Source: Armatimonadota bacterium (GTDB lineage Bacteria > Armatimonadota > JAAZEB01). Taken from it: a stretch of DNA of 16,140 bases. The stretch lies in the NCBI GenBank assembly GCA_012841485.1, contig DUUU01000613.1, positions 1 to 16,140 on the forward strand, in the 5' to 3' direction. The position numbers were made by a program, and so were the translations under genes. Numbering within the stretch: position 1 is the first letter of the stretch; each line of letters begins with the position of its first letter. The notes under the pieces are model-generated. The model saw only the letters and a program-made list of their open reading frames with translations, did not search any database and was not told the DNA's origin. Shown piece by piece: positions 1 to 6,920 of this stretch.

Positions 1-358
1 CCCAGGCATGAGGGATGGTGCGCTGTGGACCGTGGGAGTCGGCACGGAATGTCGAGACGATACTCTTATCCGACGGGCACGCGAAGATCTCCTCGTTCTT
101 CATGTACGGCAGAAGGCACTGGAAGCTATAGCGCGAGTCCGGTGCCTCATGGTGGCCGTACGGGAGAGTCTCGTCATAGTCCTGACAGTACTGCATAAGC
201 GCCGTGCCGAGCTGGCGTCCGTTGCTCGTGCAGGTGGACTTGCGCGCATTTTCCCTCGCGCGCGCGAACACCGGAAAGAGGATCGCCGCGAGGATGGCGA
301 TAATGGCGATCACGACAAGTAGCTCGATCAGCGTGAAACCGCGTTTGGTGCTCTGCAT
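1..358 (-). CDS. Type II pseudopilin-like (H-X9-DG family) protein, copy A, 3' end outside window
   Basis: The first 119 residues are visible; the reading frame runs open off the left edge, so the C-terminal part and the expected H-X9-DG motif cannot be seen. The N-terminus [16 protein letters not shown] is a class III prepilin signal: a short basic leader, Gly before the cleavage site, Phe at +1 and Glu at +5, then one hydrophobic helix (about residues 8-31). Such proteins are processed by prepilin peptidase and held in the inner membrane or built into a pilus-like fibre. The ATG at 356-358 is preceded by GGGAGGAG five bases away. It is about 87% identical over the visible part to the next gene upstream (copy B; 15 differences in 119 by hand count), so the pair is a tandem duplication. 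Its exact role is unknown; in this family surface display or substrate capture is suspected but unproven. Confidence 0.85.
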   Translation of the reverse strand, partial: MQSTKRGFTLIELLVVIAIIAILAAILFPVFARARENARKSTCTSNGRQLGTALMQYCQDYDETLPYGHHEAPDSRYSFQCLLPYMKNEEIFACPSDKSIVSTFRADSHGPQRTIPHAW

Positions 359-545
359 GATCTCCTCCCAACCATTCTGCAGCTCTTCCAGACCTCCGCT
401 CTACGGGGCGGAGTGGCTGGCGGAGTGAGTAGCCTGCGAAACCGTGGCGAGGTAGCCGGAGCTCCTTCTGTGGCCGCTCTACTACGCGCTTCGCCGGGCT
501 GGTTCCTTGCCCATTGATTCAGCGCGGGTGAGGGCTTTCCTCTCG
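359..545 (-). promoter_or_regulatory. Leader of pseudopilin copy A, homologous to the leader of copy B
   Basis: Within the 352-bp gap between copy A's start and copy B's stop, the half nearest copy A aligns with the region before copy B. Shared parts are the ribosome binding site block, a hairpin (CTCCGC 394-399 with GCGGAG 408-413, 8-nt loop), a 9-mer GGCGGAGTG present twice at 407-415 and 419-427, and more distant blocks around 476-540. The remaining part, 546-710, holds no gene; a weak hairpin at 651-670 is listed separately and a TAGAAT-like -10 box on the minus strand lies at 548-553 without a convincing -35 box. A folded 5' UTR or promoter/operator are both possible. Confidence 0.5.
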
Positions 546-650
546 TGATTCTACAGGGCTGCGGCGGGTTGTTCCGGTGACTGCCGTTTGAGGCAACACT
601 TCGCGGCCGACCGCGTGATCCGCGGTGGCCACCTGCGCCGACCCGCCGGA

Positions 651-670
651 TTCCCCCCCGCGGCGGGGAA
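651..670 (-). terminator. Weak hairpin after pseudopilin copy B
   Basis: TTCCCC at 651-656 pairs with GGGGAA at 665-670 around an 8-nt loop, about 40 bases past the stop of copy B. No T-run follows on the minus strand, so intrinsic termination is doubtful and read-through into copy A is possible. Confidence 0.25.
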
Positions 671-710
671 CCGAGCGCCACTCCGCGCCAACCTGCGCGA
701 GGCACGCTTC

Positions 711-1361
711 TCAGGAGTTGTCGTGTAGCCAGAGCCGGGCGACGTTCGGACCGCCGATCACCTCGTCCCTCTTCATCCACTTCGCATGCCCATCATAGAA
801 GACAACGATCAGGCCATCCATGTGTCGGCCGGCGACCTGGGTGGAAAGCGGCGCGTTATGGATAGGACAGTAGACGTACGGCATCTTGGTCACCTCGTTG
901 GTCTTCTCGAAGAAGACGGCCGACTCGGAGACGCGCGAAATCTGGGCGAGAGTGACCGGCTGGCTGTAGATGGTGCGGTAGGGATAGTGATACTGGTCCA
1001 CGCCCCATCCGTGGGGGATCGTGCGGGCCGGGCCGTAGCCGTCGGCAACAAACGTCGAGACAACGTTCTTATCCGAGGGGCACGCGAAGATCTCCTCATT
1101 CTTCGTGTAAGGCAGGAGAACCTGGAAGCCGAAGCGCGAGTCCGGCGCCTCGTGCTGGCCGTAAGGCAGCGTCTCGTCATAATCCTGGCAGTATTGCATG
1201 AGCGCCGTACCCAGCTGGCGGCCGTTGCTTATGCAGTTTGATTTGCGTGCATTCTCTCGTGCCCGCGCGAATACGGGGAAGAGGATCGCTGCAAGAATGG
1301 CGATGATGGCAATGACGACGAGTAGCTCGATCAACGTGAAACCGCGTTTGGTGCTTCGCAT
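711..1361 (-). CDS. Type II pseudopilin-like protein with H-X9-DG motif, copy B
   Basis: A 216-residue protein beginning [16 protein letters not shown], a class III prepilin signal with a single N-terminal membrane helix (about 8-31). A Cys-bearing KSNCISN segment follows (41-46), then a globular domain. Near the C-terminus His180 and Asp190-Gly191 form the H-X9-DG motif typical of DUF1559-like pseudopilins of Armatimonadota and Planctomycetota. I chose the ATG at 1359-1361 because GGGAGGAG lies five bases upstream and the leader then has the normal short basic form; an in-frame ATG at 1394 would add 11 residues and overlap the ribosome binding site. The gene is divergent from the secreted protein at 1634 and lies upstream of its paralogue copy A. 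The substrate or structural role is not known; a surface glycan-binding role is inferred from neighbours only. Confidence 0.9.
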   Translation of the reverse strand: MRSTKRGFTLIELLVVIAIIAILAAILFPVFARARENARKSNCISNGRQLGTALMQYCQDYDETLPYGQHEAPDSRFGFQVLLPYTKNEEIFACPSDKNVVSTFVADGYGPARTIPHGWGVDQYHYPYRTIYSQPVTLAQISRVSESAVFFEKTNEVTKMPYVYCPIHNAPLSTQVAGRHMDGLIVVFYDGHAKWMKRDEVIGGPNVARLWLHDNS

Positions 1362-1543
1362 GATCTCCTCCCAACCGTGGTGCGTCTCATCCACCGCTTT
1401 GCGAGGCGGAGTGGCCGGCGGAGTGAGCAGCTTGCAGGCAGAATGTGCAGCGATGCGGCCTGCGTTCCTTCACTGGCTCTATCACGTGCTTCGCTGAGCT
1501 GGTTTCTCGACCACTTATTCGGCGGGGACAAGGGCTTCCCTTC
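1362..1543 (-). promoter_or_regulatory. Leader of pseudopilin copy B, homologous to the leader of copy A
   Basis: This stretch aligns with 359-545 beyond what the ribosome binding site alone would explain. Conserved parts include the double GGCGGAGTG at 1405-1413 and 1417-1425, a hairpin at the same place (CCGC 1394-1397 with GCGG 1406-1409, 8-nt loop), a block ending in GCTTCGC near 1488-1494, and a GGGCTTCCC block near 1532-1540. It overlaps the divergent gap to 1634, where I saw no clear sigma-70 promoter for either gene. Confidence 0.5.
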
Positions 1544-1633
1544 GGCGACTCCGCGTTCCGCAGCGGCGCGGCAGGTTCGCGCGCCGATGCTGCCGAAACG
1601 GTGGGCAACCGCGAACCTTGGAAGGAGATGGCG

Positions 1634-3385
1634 ATGAGACGGCGCACCTTTCTGGGCACAATCGGCCTGCTGTTCTGCTGGGCGGCTGCCTGCGGGGCAG
1701 CCGGAGGCGAGGCAGAGCGCGAGATAGAGGCGCTCGCTGCCAAGGTGAAGCGTTTTCAGGTGGTGGATCTCCCGCTCGCTCCGGGCGAGAGAGTGCTCAC
1801 CGTGGAGCAGTCACTCACGGTCGAAGAGCTGCGCGGCGTGCCTCTGGATGACCGGCCGCCGGTCCTTGGCAAGCCCGCGAAGCCCTACCCGGCGAAGATG
1901 ACCGACGACTTTCCCGAGGGCGAGGCGCCCTATGTGGCACGCGGCATCTCTCCTTTCCGCTTTCGCTACTTCAACAACGAATTCAACTATGGCGGCTGGC
2001 ATAACTGGGCGATGACCGACTATGCCTCCGCCCACGGCTTCAACATCCTCTCTTGCTATAGCCGCAGTCCGGCGGATGTGACCCACGTGCCTGAAGGAAC
2101 CCAATGGCTTACCTGGAGCGGGGGCGTCCGATGGCGCAAGTGGATGGCCGAGAACGGCCTGGAGGAAGGTCGGTATGATCTTCTGCCTGCAGTCGATCTG
2201 CGCGCGAAGCTGGCGGGTATGATAGAGCACCGCCCGGAGTTCCAGTTCGTGATGCTCGATATGGAGCATGGCCTGCTCCCACCGGCAAAGCTGCGCGAGC
2301 AGGCGTGGTATCCCCGGGAGGCGGGGCCCGCGGAGAAGGAGGCCTTTGAGCGGCGCTACTACGAGGGCTACACGCTGACCTACATCGTTCCGGTGGAGGT
2401 CGCGCGTCGCGCAGGCAGCCGCAACCTGAGCGTCTACGGCTGGCAGCCTTTCGCGCGCACGTGGTTTGGCCTGGAGAAGGCGGAAGTGGACCCAGCCACC
2501 GACTGGGCATGGAACACTTTTGGCAAATGGATCTACGCGGCGGTAGACATCCTCAACCCCTCGGTCTACTGCTTCTATTGGTCGCCACAAAACGTGGCCT
2601 ACACTCTGGCCAATATCGACCTCAACCGGAAGCTGGTCGAGAGCATGCCCGTGCGCAAGCCAATTCGTCCCTACTACTGGACGCTGTTGCACGGCGGTGG
2701 CGGCGGAAAGCGCTGGTGGGCCAACCAGCCGATGCCGGACGAGGACGCGCGCGCCATGACAGCCCTCGGCTTCTTCACCGGGTTCGATGGCTTCGATACC
2801 TGGAACTGGTCTGGCACCGGGAACCACCATAGGCCGCCGCCGCTGGAGCGGGACGCGGACGTCATGGTCAAGGAGGCCTTCGAGTGCCGGCCCGAGGGGG
2901 TAGGGGCTGATGCCCCGGGCACCCGCTTCGCGCGCTACGACATCTTGCGCGTCCTGAGCGTAGACGCGCACGGGCAGGTGCGCTTCCAGCGTGTCGATAA
3001 GGCTGCTCGCGATGCCGGCCTTGGCGAGGGAAAGCCGGTCTACGTCATGGCTAAGGAGGCGCTCGCCTGGCGACTGCGCCCGGCCTCCGAGGTGGTCGCC
3101 GCGGTGATCGAGGGGATGGCGCTGGTGAAGCCCCTGGAGTATCACCTGCGGCATGGCGAGGTGAAGGTCGATGTGCCGGCGCAGGAGCAGTTTGCCAAGA
3201 AGCTCCCCATCGTCCGCCGCGTGAAGCTGGGGAGGACGCATGTGATCGCCACCTACGATCCGATCTGCCTCCATGGCGGCGAGCCCCGCGAGATCACCTT
3301 GCCGGACTTCGATGGCCACAAAGGCCTCATCCTGCGCCTGCCGGCCGACGAGCAGACGAGGGTGTTCGTCCTGCGAGAGCGGTGA
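1634..3385 (+). CDS. Secreted protein of unrecognised family, glycosidase-like
   Basis: A 583-residue protein. The N-terminus MRRRTFLGT followed by a hydrophobic stretch ending near Cys20 resembles a Tat signal (RRxFL); AAAC could also be a poor lipobox. The mature part is rich in Trp, Tyr and Phe, with alternating hydrophobic strands and acidic loops such as VMLDMEHG (206-213, Asp209 and Glu211), NPSVYCFYW (308-316) and GFDGFDTWNWSGTGNHH (383-399), a texture seen in TIM-barrel glycoside hydrolases. I cannot assign a family, and the substrate is unknown. The ATG at 1634 is preferred because GGAAGGAG ends seven bases before it; the ATG at 1628 is too close, and the open frame upstream to 1445 runs into the divergent leader. 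It is divergent from pseudopilin copy B and ends in a hairpin-rich region shared with a convergent gene. Confidence 0.8.
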   Translation: MRRRTFLGTIGLLFCWAAACGAAGGEAEREIEALAAKVKRFQVVDLPLAPGERVLTVEQSLTVEELRGVPLDDRPPVLGKPAKPYPAKMTDDFPEGEAPYVARGISPFRFRYFNNEFNYGGWHNWAMTDYASAHGFNILSCYSRSPADVTHVPEGTQWLTWSGGVRWRKWMAENGLEEGRYDLLPAVDLRAKLAGMIEHRPEFQFVMLDMEHGLLPPAKLREQAWYPREAGPAEKEAFERRYYEGYTLTYIVPVEVARRAGSRNLSVYGWQPFARTWFGLEKAEVDPATDWAWNTFGKWIYAAVDILNPSVYCFYWSPQNVAYTLANIDLNRKLVESMPVRKPIRPYYWTLLHGGGGGKRWWANQPMPDEDARAMTALGFFTGFDGFDTWNWSGTGNHHRPPPLERDADVMVKEAFECRPEGVGADAPGTRFARYDILRVLSVDAHGQVRFQRVDKAARDAGLGEGKPVYVMAKEALAWRLRPASEVVAAVIEGMALVKPLEYHLRHGEVKVDVPAQEQFAKKLPIVRRVKLGRTHVIATYDPICLHGGEPREITLPDFDGHKGLILRLPADEQTRVFVLRER

Positions 3386-3451
3386 CCTCTCTCTACGCCG
3401 AACCCCTGCGGGGCCAGGGCGTGCAGCCTGAGATGGGAGGGAAGAGAGAGG
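3386..3451. repeat. Nested inverted repeat after the secreted protein gene
   Basis: Starting at the base after the stop codon, CCTCTCTCT (3386-3394) is perfectly complementary to AGAGAGAGG (3443-3451). Inside lies a second stem, ACGCC 3395-3399 with GGCGT 3418-3422, capped by CCCC-TGC-GGGG at 3403-3413. It is contiguous with the next hairpin. It may be a terminator, a 3' mRNA stabiliser or a small RNA; no T-run follows. Confidence 0.5.
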
Positions 3452-3499
3452 GGAGGGGCATCGGCCGCGCCCGTTTGCGCGACAGCCGGGTGCCCCTCC
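3452..3499. terminator. Bidirectional hairpin between convergent genes
   Basis: GGAGGGGCA (3452-3460) pairs perfectly with TGCCCCTCC (3491-3499). Further in, CGGC 3462-3465 can pair with GCCG 3485-3488 and CGCG 3466-3469 with CGCG 3478-3481. It lies between the stop codons of two convergent genes, seven bases from the minus-strand stop, where a bidirectional terminator is expected. It lacks a T-run on either strand. Confidence 0.5.
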
Positions 3500-3505
3500 A
3501 TACCA

Positions 3506-4924
3506 TCACTGTTGCGGACGGGTGATGTCGTAGCCGAGGTAGTTGGTCAGTGCCTCGCAGACGGGACCGGCAACGAGGCTGGGCGTCACGCTCACGTGGT
3601 GGCGATGCCCGTACCGCCCGACGTGGAGCAGCACGTCCTGCAGCGCCGGCACGCGGGCGACGCCGGCGCACCCGAAGAACTCCGGTGGGATCGGGTCGTT
3701 CGTGAACTCGCCCTCGCCCACATAGAACTTCAGGCGGCCGGAGTCGGTGGTCATGCTCGAGAAAGTGAACGGCGTCGGCGCGATTCGGCCGACATTGCAC
3801 CCGATGCTGCAGCCACGGCCGACGGCGTTGGCAAGGATGGCGTGCTCCTCCACCTTGCCCTTGGCGGTCATCATCGATTGCGGCACGGGCCCGCAGTGGA
3901 AGAGGATGCACTTGTCATCATCCTCCTCATAGTTGTTGTTCCAGTCGAGGCAGGCGGTCACCTCGCCGGATGCCAGACCGAGGGCATGCATCGCGACGGC
4001 GTTGCCGACGTCCACCTCGCACGCCGCCGTGACGGAGCGGTCGTTCATCTCGCTGAGGACCACGCACGGCGAGATGCCAAGCTGCCGCTGCATCTCCTCC
4101 CAGCAGCGTAGGGCGATGGTATCCAGGCGTGCCTCTTCGATGAGGGTATCGAGGGCGACGCCCAGGCGGATCAGGGCGTCTCTCTTGTCTCCCGGCACGC
4201 CGGAGAAGTCGGTATAGCCCAGGTAGCGGTCCTCCTTGGCGCGATAGGCGTCGCTTTTCGGGTCCACGGCGCGCATGCGCGCGAAGAGATCGGAGAGGTC
4301 GAACGTCTCCATCGTGATCCCGTGGCGCTGGAGCGCGAGCTCGTCGATGCGCACGGTCTTGAACGCGGTGGTGCGCGCGCCGACAGCGCCGACTACCAGG
4401 TTGCGCATCCCCTTGACCACGCGGCAGACGCGGTCGAAGTGGTCGACGTTCTGGGCGAAGCGCGCGGAGGAGGGTGCGACGGTGTGCGGCTTCAACGCCG
4501 TGAAGGGGATGCCGTTCTGGCAGAAGACATCCATAATCGAGAGCTTGCCGCAGAAGGCGTCGCGTCGGGTTTCGGGCGCCATCTTGTCCATCTCGTCCGG
4601 ATAAGCCTGGATCAGGATCGGCACGCCGGCATTGCGCAACGCGGCGACGGCGCCGTTTTCATCGCCGAAGTTGGGGAGGGAGAGGATGACGCCATCGAAC
4701 TTCCCCTCGTTCTCTTTGAGGAAGCGGGCGTAGATCTCTCCCTCCGCGGGTGTTTCGACCGCGCCATAGCGCGTGGCCGAACCATCCAGCACGACCGTCT
4801 CGTGCCCCATGGCATTCAGCACGCGAGTCAGCTCCTCGCGCGCCGATGCCATGAGGGAGCCGGGGAAGAACCCCCGGTTGCCAAAGAAGAGGGCAAAGCT
4901 CGATTTCCTCGTTGGAGTGTCCAT
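3506..4924 (-). CDS. L-fucose/L-arabinose isomerase-family protein
   Basis: A 472-residue protein similar in layout to the L-fucose isomerase-like family: an N-terminal Rossmann-like half (FFGNRGFFPGSLMASAREEL at 13-32; DGVILSLPNFGDENG at 77-91) and a C-terminal half carrying metal-ligand candidates. By analogy with fucose isomerase these are Glu303 (ACEVD), Asp327 (CLDWNN) and His343 (LFHCG); the late RYGHRHHVS segment (437-445) is typical of the C-terminal domain. Family members interconvert aldoses and ketoses in the cytoplasm using a divalent metal; the actual sugar cannot be read from sequence. The ATG is preceded by GGGAGG seven bases upstream. It starts 24 bases after the stop of the GH123-like gene and is probably co-transcribed with it, suggesting use of a sugar released by that enzyme. 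No signal peptide is present. Confidence 0.75.
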   Translation of the reverse strand: MDTPTRKSSFALFFGNRGFFPGSLMASAREELTRVLNAMGHETVVLDGSATRYGAVETPAEGEIYARFLKENEGKFDGVILSLPNFGDENGAVAALRNAGVPILIQAYPDEMDKMAPETRRDAFCGKLSIMDVFCQNGIPFTALKPHTVAPSSARFAQNVDHFDRVCRVVKGMRNLVVGAVGARTTAFKTVRIDELALQRHGITMETFDLSDLFARMRAVDPKSDAYRAKEDRYLGYTDFSGVPGDKRDALIRLGVALDTLIEEARLDTIALRCWEEMQRQLGISPCVVLSEMNDRSVTAACEVDVGNAVAMHALGLASGEVTACLDWNNNYEEDDDKCILFHCGPVPQSMMTAKGKVEEHAILANAVGRGCSIGCNVGRIAPTPFTFSSMTTDSGRLKFYVGEGEFTNDPIPPEFFGCAGVARVPALQDVLLHVGRYGHRHHVSVTPSLVAGPVCEALTNYLGYDITRPQQ

Positions 4925-4948
4925 CTCGCGGCCTCCCTTCGCGTGGCC

Positions 4949-6634
4949 TTATTCCAGCAGACGCGCTAGAGCGACGCGCGCCTTCTCATAGGCGGCCGAG
5001 TCCTTCTCCCATTCGAACCACGAGCTGGCGAGGGGACGAACCACCTCGTCGGCCTGAGCCCGTTTTCCTGCCGCCTCGAGCTGGGCAAGGTATTCATAGT
5101 CCTCAATCGAGTCGCGCAGTGCTTTGACGCGGAGGCTCTCCGCGATGCCATCGTAGCCCACGGCGCGCCCCGGGTAGAGCAGGCTGCCCTCGCCGTTATA
5201 GAGCGGGCCCTTGCCATCCGGGCGCCGGTTGCGCCGGTCGAGCGTTTTCGGATTGGTCCACGGGTCATCCACCTGCTGCCAGTAGGCCATTCCGCCCCAG
5301 TAGAGCAGGCCGCGGATGCCATACCGCCAGGCAATCCAGGTGGGCACGCGGTAGTTGAGGAGCGGGGTGTCCAGCAGCCACCAGGGAGTCGGGTCGCGCT
5401 GGCAGAGCGCCGTATAGCACCAGACCGTCTCGCCCAGCGCCTGGCGTTTCCTCGCGCTCTCCTCTTTGAAGAGCGGCCACAGAGGGCACCAGATATCCAC
5501 GGCCCCGTAGAGATCACCCCATGCGTCGTTCTGGGTCCATGTTTGCTCCACCACGAGCACCTTCACCACAGAGCGCGCGGCGCGCATGGCGCGGCCCCAC
5601 TTCTGCACGAAACGATAGGCCTCCTCATCGTTCGGCTCGTCGCGCAGGTAGGTGTAGAAGGTAACGTGGGGGCGGTTCAGCACTCGTGCCGCCTCGTCCC
5701 AGGCCTTTAGCCAGGCGTGCAGCTTCTCGCGCTCCGCCTCGGGGTCTTTCACCACCGTGGTCGGCCGGGGCACGCTGTAGGCGTTCACATGGTAGCGGTC
5801 AACGAATTCGCGGAACCGGTCAACCTGCTCTTTGGGGATGCGGAAGGAGCCATCCGGCTGTGCCTGAGGCACGAGGCTGCCCGAAGGGGGTGTGGCGTTG
5901 ATCCGGTGGCGCGAGAGCAGCTCCGCGCACTGCTCGCCAAGCGCCGCCCAATCAGCAGGCTCAGGCTCTTTCCCCTCCTTGGCGCGCTGCTGGTAGTAGG
6001 AGCGCAGGCGCGCCGCCGGGTCGCCCAGGGCGGTCTGCAACGTCGGGACGCGGGGCAGCGTGATGTTCCAGACGGTGAGCGTGACCGGAACGGTGATGGC
6101 CGGCCGGCCCGGGGCGGTGAGCCGGTAGTCACCACGATACACGCCTGGCGCGGCGTTCGTGGGGACATAGAGGTCTACCAAGAAGCCGTGCGTCTCGTTC
6201 GCTGGCAGGTCGAAGGGGATCGCTTTGAAACGGGCTTTACCCAGTGGCTGGCGCGTCAGCGGGTGGTCGAAGGGGATGAGCGGGTCGGGGTACCAGCCGG
6301 GACGGAAGGCCTCGTTCCGAAAGCTTGCTTCGGTGATCTGAAGCTGGTGCTGGCGGTAGAGGCGTGCATCGCGTGCCGGAAGTACGGCCCCCTGGGGCCC
6401 CTTCAGGTCGCTGGGCTCGAGCCGGATGCCCGCAACCGGCTGATCCGAGCGCATCAGCACCTGGAAGCACTCCCACTCGTTGCGCGCCGCGCTAAGCTGC
6501 ACGGCGATGCCGGTGCCTGCCGGCTCCTCGCGCAGCACGCGCTCTGTTCTGGCAAGCGTCCACACCTGCCAATCGGCGCATGCGGGTCCGGTAGTCAGTA
6601 CGAGCAAGACCGGGAGTAACCTGAGGAATCGCAT
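4949..6634 (-). CDS. Secreted glycoside hydrolase 123-like / DUF4091 protein
   Basis: A 561-residue protein with a Sec signal peptide (MRFLRLLPVLLVLTTGPACA, cut before DWQVW). An N-terminal beta-sandwich-like region (about 25-195, with NEWECFQVLMRS and GVYRGDYRLT) is followed by a TIM-barrel-like region containing YLRDEP; Asp332-Glu333 match the adjacent Asp-Glu pair used by GH123 for substrate-assisted hydrolysis. A DUF4091-type C-terminal region has GIRGLLYWGG and KALRDSIEDYEYL. Characterised GH123 enzymes are beta-N-acetylgalactosaminidases; many DUF4091 proteins are untested, so that activity is only a guess here. The ATG at 6632-6634 has AGGAGG seven bases upstream and gives a normal signal peptide; the ATG at 6658 would add eight charged residues. 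It is the first gene of a two-gene unit with the isomerase-like gene. Confidence 0.8.
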   Translation of the reverse strand: MRFLRLLPVLLVLTTGPACADWQVWTLARTERVLREEPAGTGIAVQLSAARNEWECFQVLMRSDQPVAGIRLEPSDLKGPQGAVLPARDARLYRQHQLQITEASFRNEAFRPGWYPDPLIPFDHPLTRQPLGKARFKAIPFDLPANETHGFLVDLYVPTNAAPGVYRGDYRLTAPGRPAITVPVTLTVWNITLPRVPTLQTALGDPAARLRSYYQQRAKEGKEPEPADWAALGEQCAELLSRHRINATPPSGSLVPQAQPDGSFRIPKEQVDRFREFVDRYHVNAYSVPRPTTVVKDPEAEREKLHAWLKAWDEAARVLNRPHVTFYTYLRDEPNDEEAYRFVQKWGRAMRAARSVVKVLVVEQTWTQNDAWGDLYGAVDIWCPLWPLFKEESARKRQALGETVWCYTALCQRDPTPWWLLDTPLLNYRVPTWIAWRYGIRGLLYWGGMAYWQQVDDPWTNPKTLDRRNRRPDGKGPLYNGEGSLLYPGRAVGYDGIAESLRVKALRDSIEDYEYLAQLEAAGKRAQADEVVRPLASSWFEWEKDSAAYEKARVALARLLE

Positions 6635-6734
6635 CGCTTCCCTCCTTTTGTGTTGCACTCTGCATTAGCCCTCCGCGCGCTGACTCCTGCTTGTGCGCGA
6701 GCTACATCCGGGTATCGAAAGCGGAAGCGTGGGG

Positions 6735-6790
6735 GGCGCAGCCCCGAAGGGGCTTTGCTCAGAAGCAGCGCGGGGTTTTAGACCCGCGCC
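6735..6790 (-). repeat. Intergenic repeat R1, hairpin-rich core
   Basis: On the minus strand this reads like R2 at 13778-13831 on the plus strand (shared strings include CCGCGCTGCTT and TGAGC). Stems are GCGCGGG 6768-6774 with CCCGCGC 6783-6789, GCTT 6752-6755 with AAGC 6763-6766, and AGCCCC 6740-6745 with GGGGCT 6749-6754; the last two overlap and are alternatives. A flanking string GGACGAACACGG (minus strand, 6820-6831) has a counterpart near R2, so the family may extend to 6834. It lies between divergent genes, upstream of the promoter at 6866. The rest of 6635-6734 shows nothing I can name. Confidence 0.6.
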
Positions 6791-6865
6791 TGCGGGCCGG
6801 GCTGCCGGCACCTCCCCAGCCGTGTTCGTCCCGCTCAACCATGGTGTCGGTGCTAGCGCCATCGC

Positions 6866-6894
6866 TTGATCATTTGACCATCTCCGCGTACAAT
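6866..6894 (+). promoter_or_regulatory. Sigma-70 promoter for the 6921-12724 gene run
   Basis: TTGATC (6866-6871) and TACAAT (6889-6894) are separated by exactly 17 bases, five of six matches at the -10 box and four of six at the -35 box. Transcription would start near 6901, leaving a 5' leader of about 20 bases that holds the GGAGAGGGGAG ribosome binding site of the first gene. No obvious Rex operator overlaps it. Confidence 0.7.
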
Positions 6895-6920
6895 AGGGCT
6901 ATCGGAGAGGGGAGCGGGTC

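Noticed and set aside
359..545. c-di-GMP (GEMM) riboswitch before the pseudopilin genes
   Set aside because: The conserved GEMM core and tetraloop-receptor pattern are not present in either leader, although such switches do occur before pilus genes in other bacteria.
1445..1633. A longer N-terminus for the secreted protein
   Set aside because: The added residues lie within the leader shared with pseudopilin copy B and would bury the export signal; the start at 1634 has a good ribosome binding site.
1811..3319. A 502-codon open frame on the minus strand opposite the secreted protein gene
   Set aside because: The plus frame has a signal peptide and ribosome binding site; the minus frame has neither and reads like a shadow of high-GC codon bias.
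6840..6920. Rex operator near the promoter of the TCA run
   Set aside because: I looked for TTGTGA-type inverted halves around 6840-6920, 7734-7797 and 11647-11765; none was convincing. A lone TTGTGA at 13985 has no partner half.
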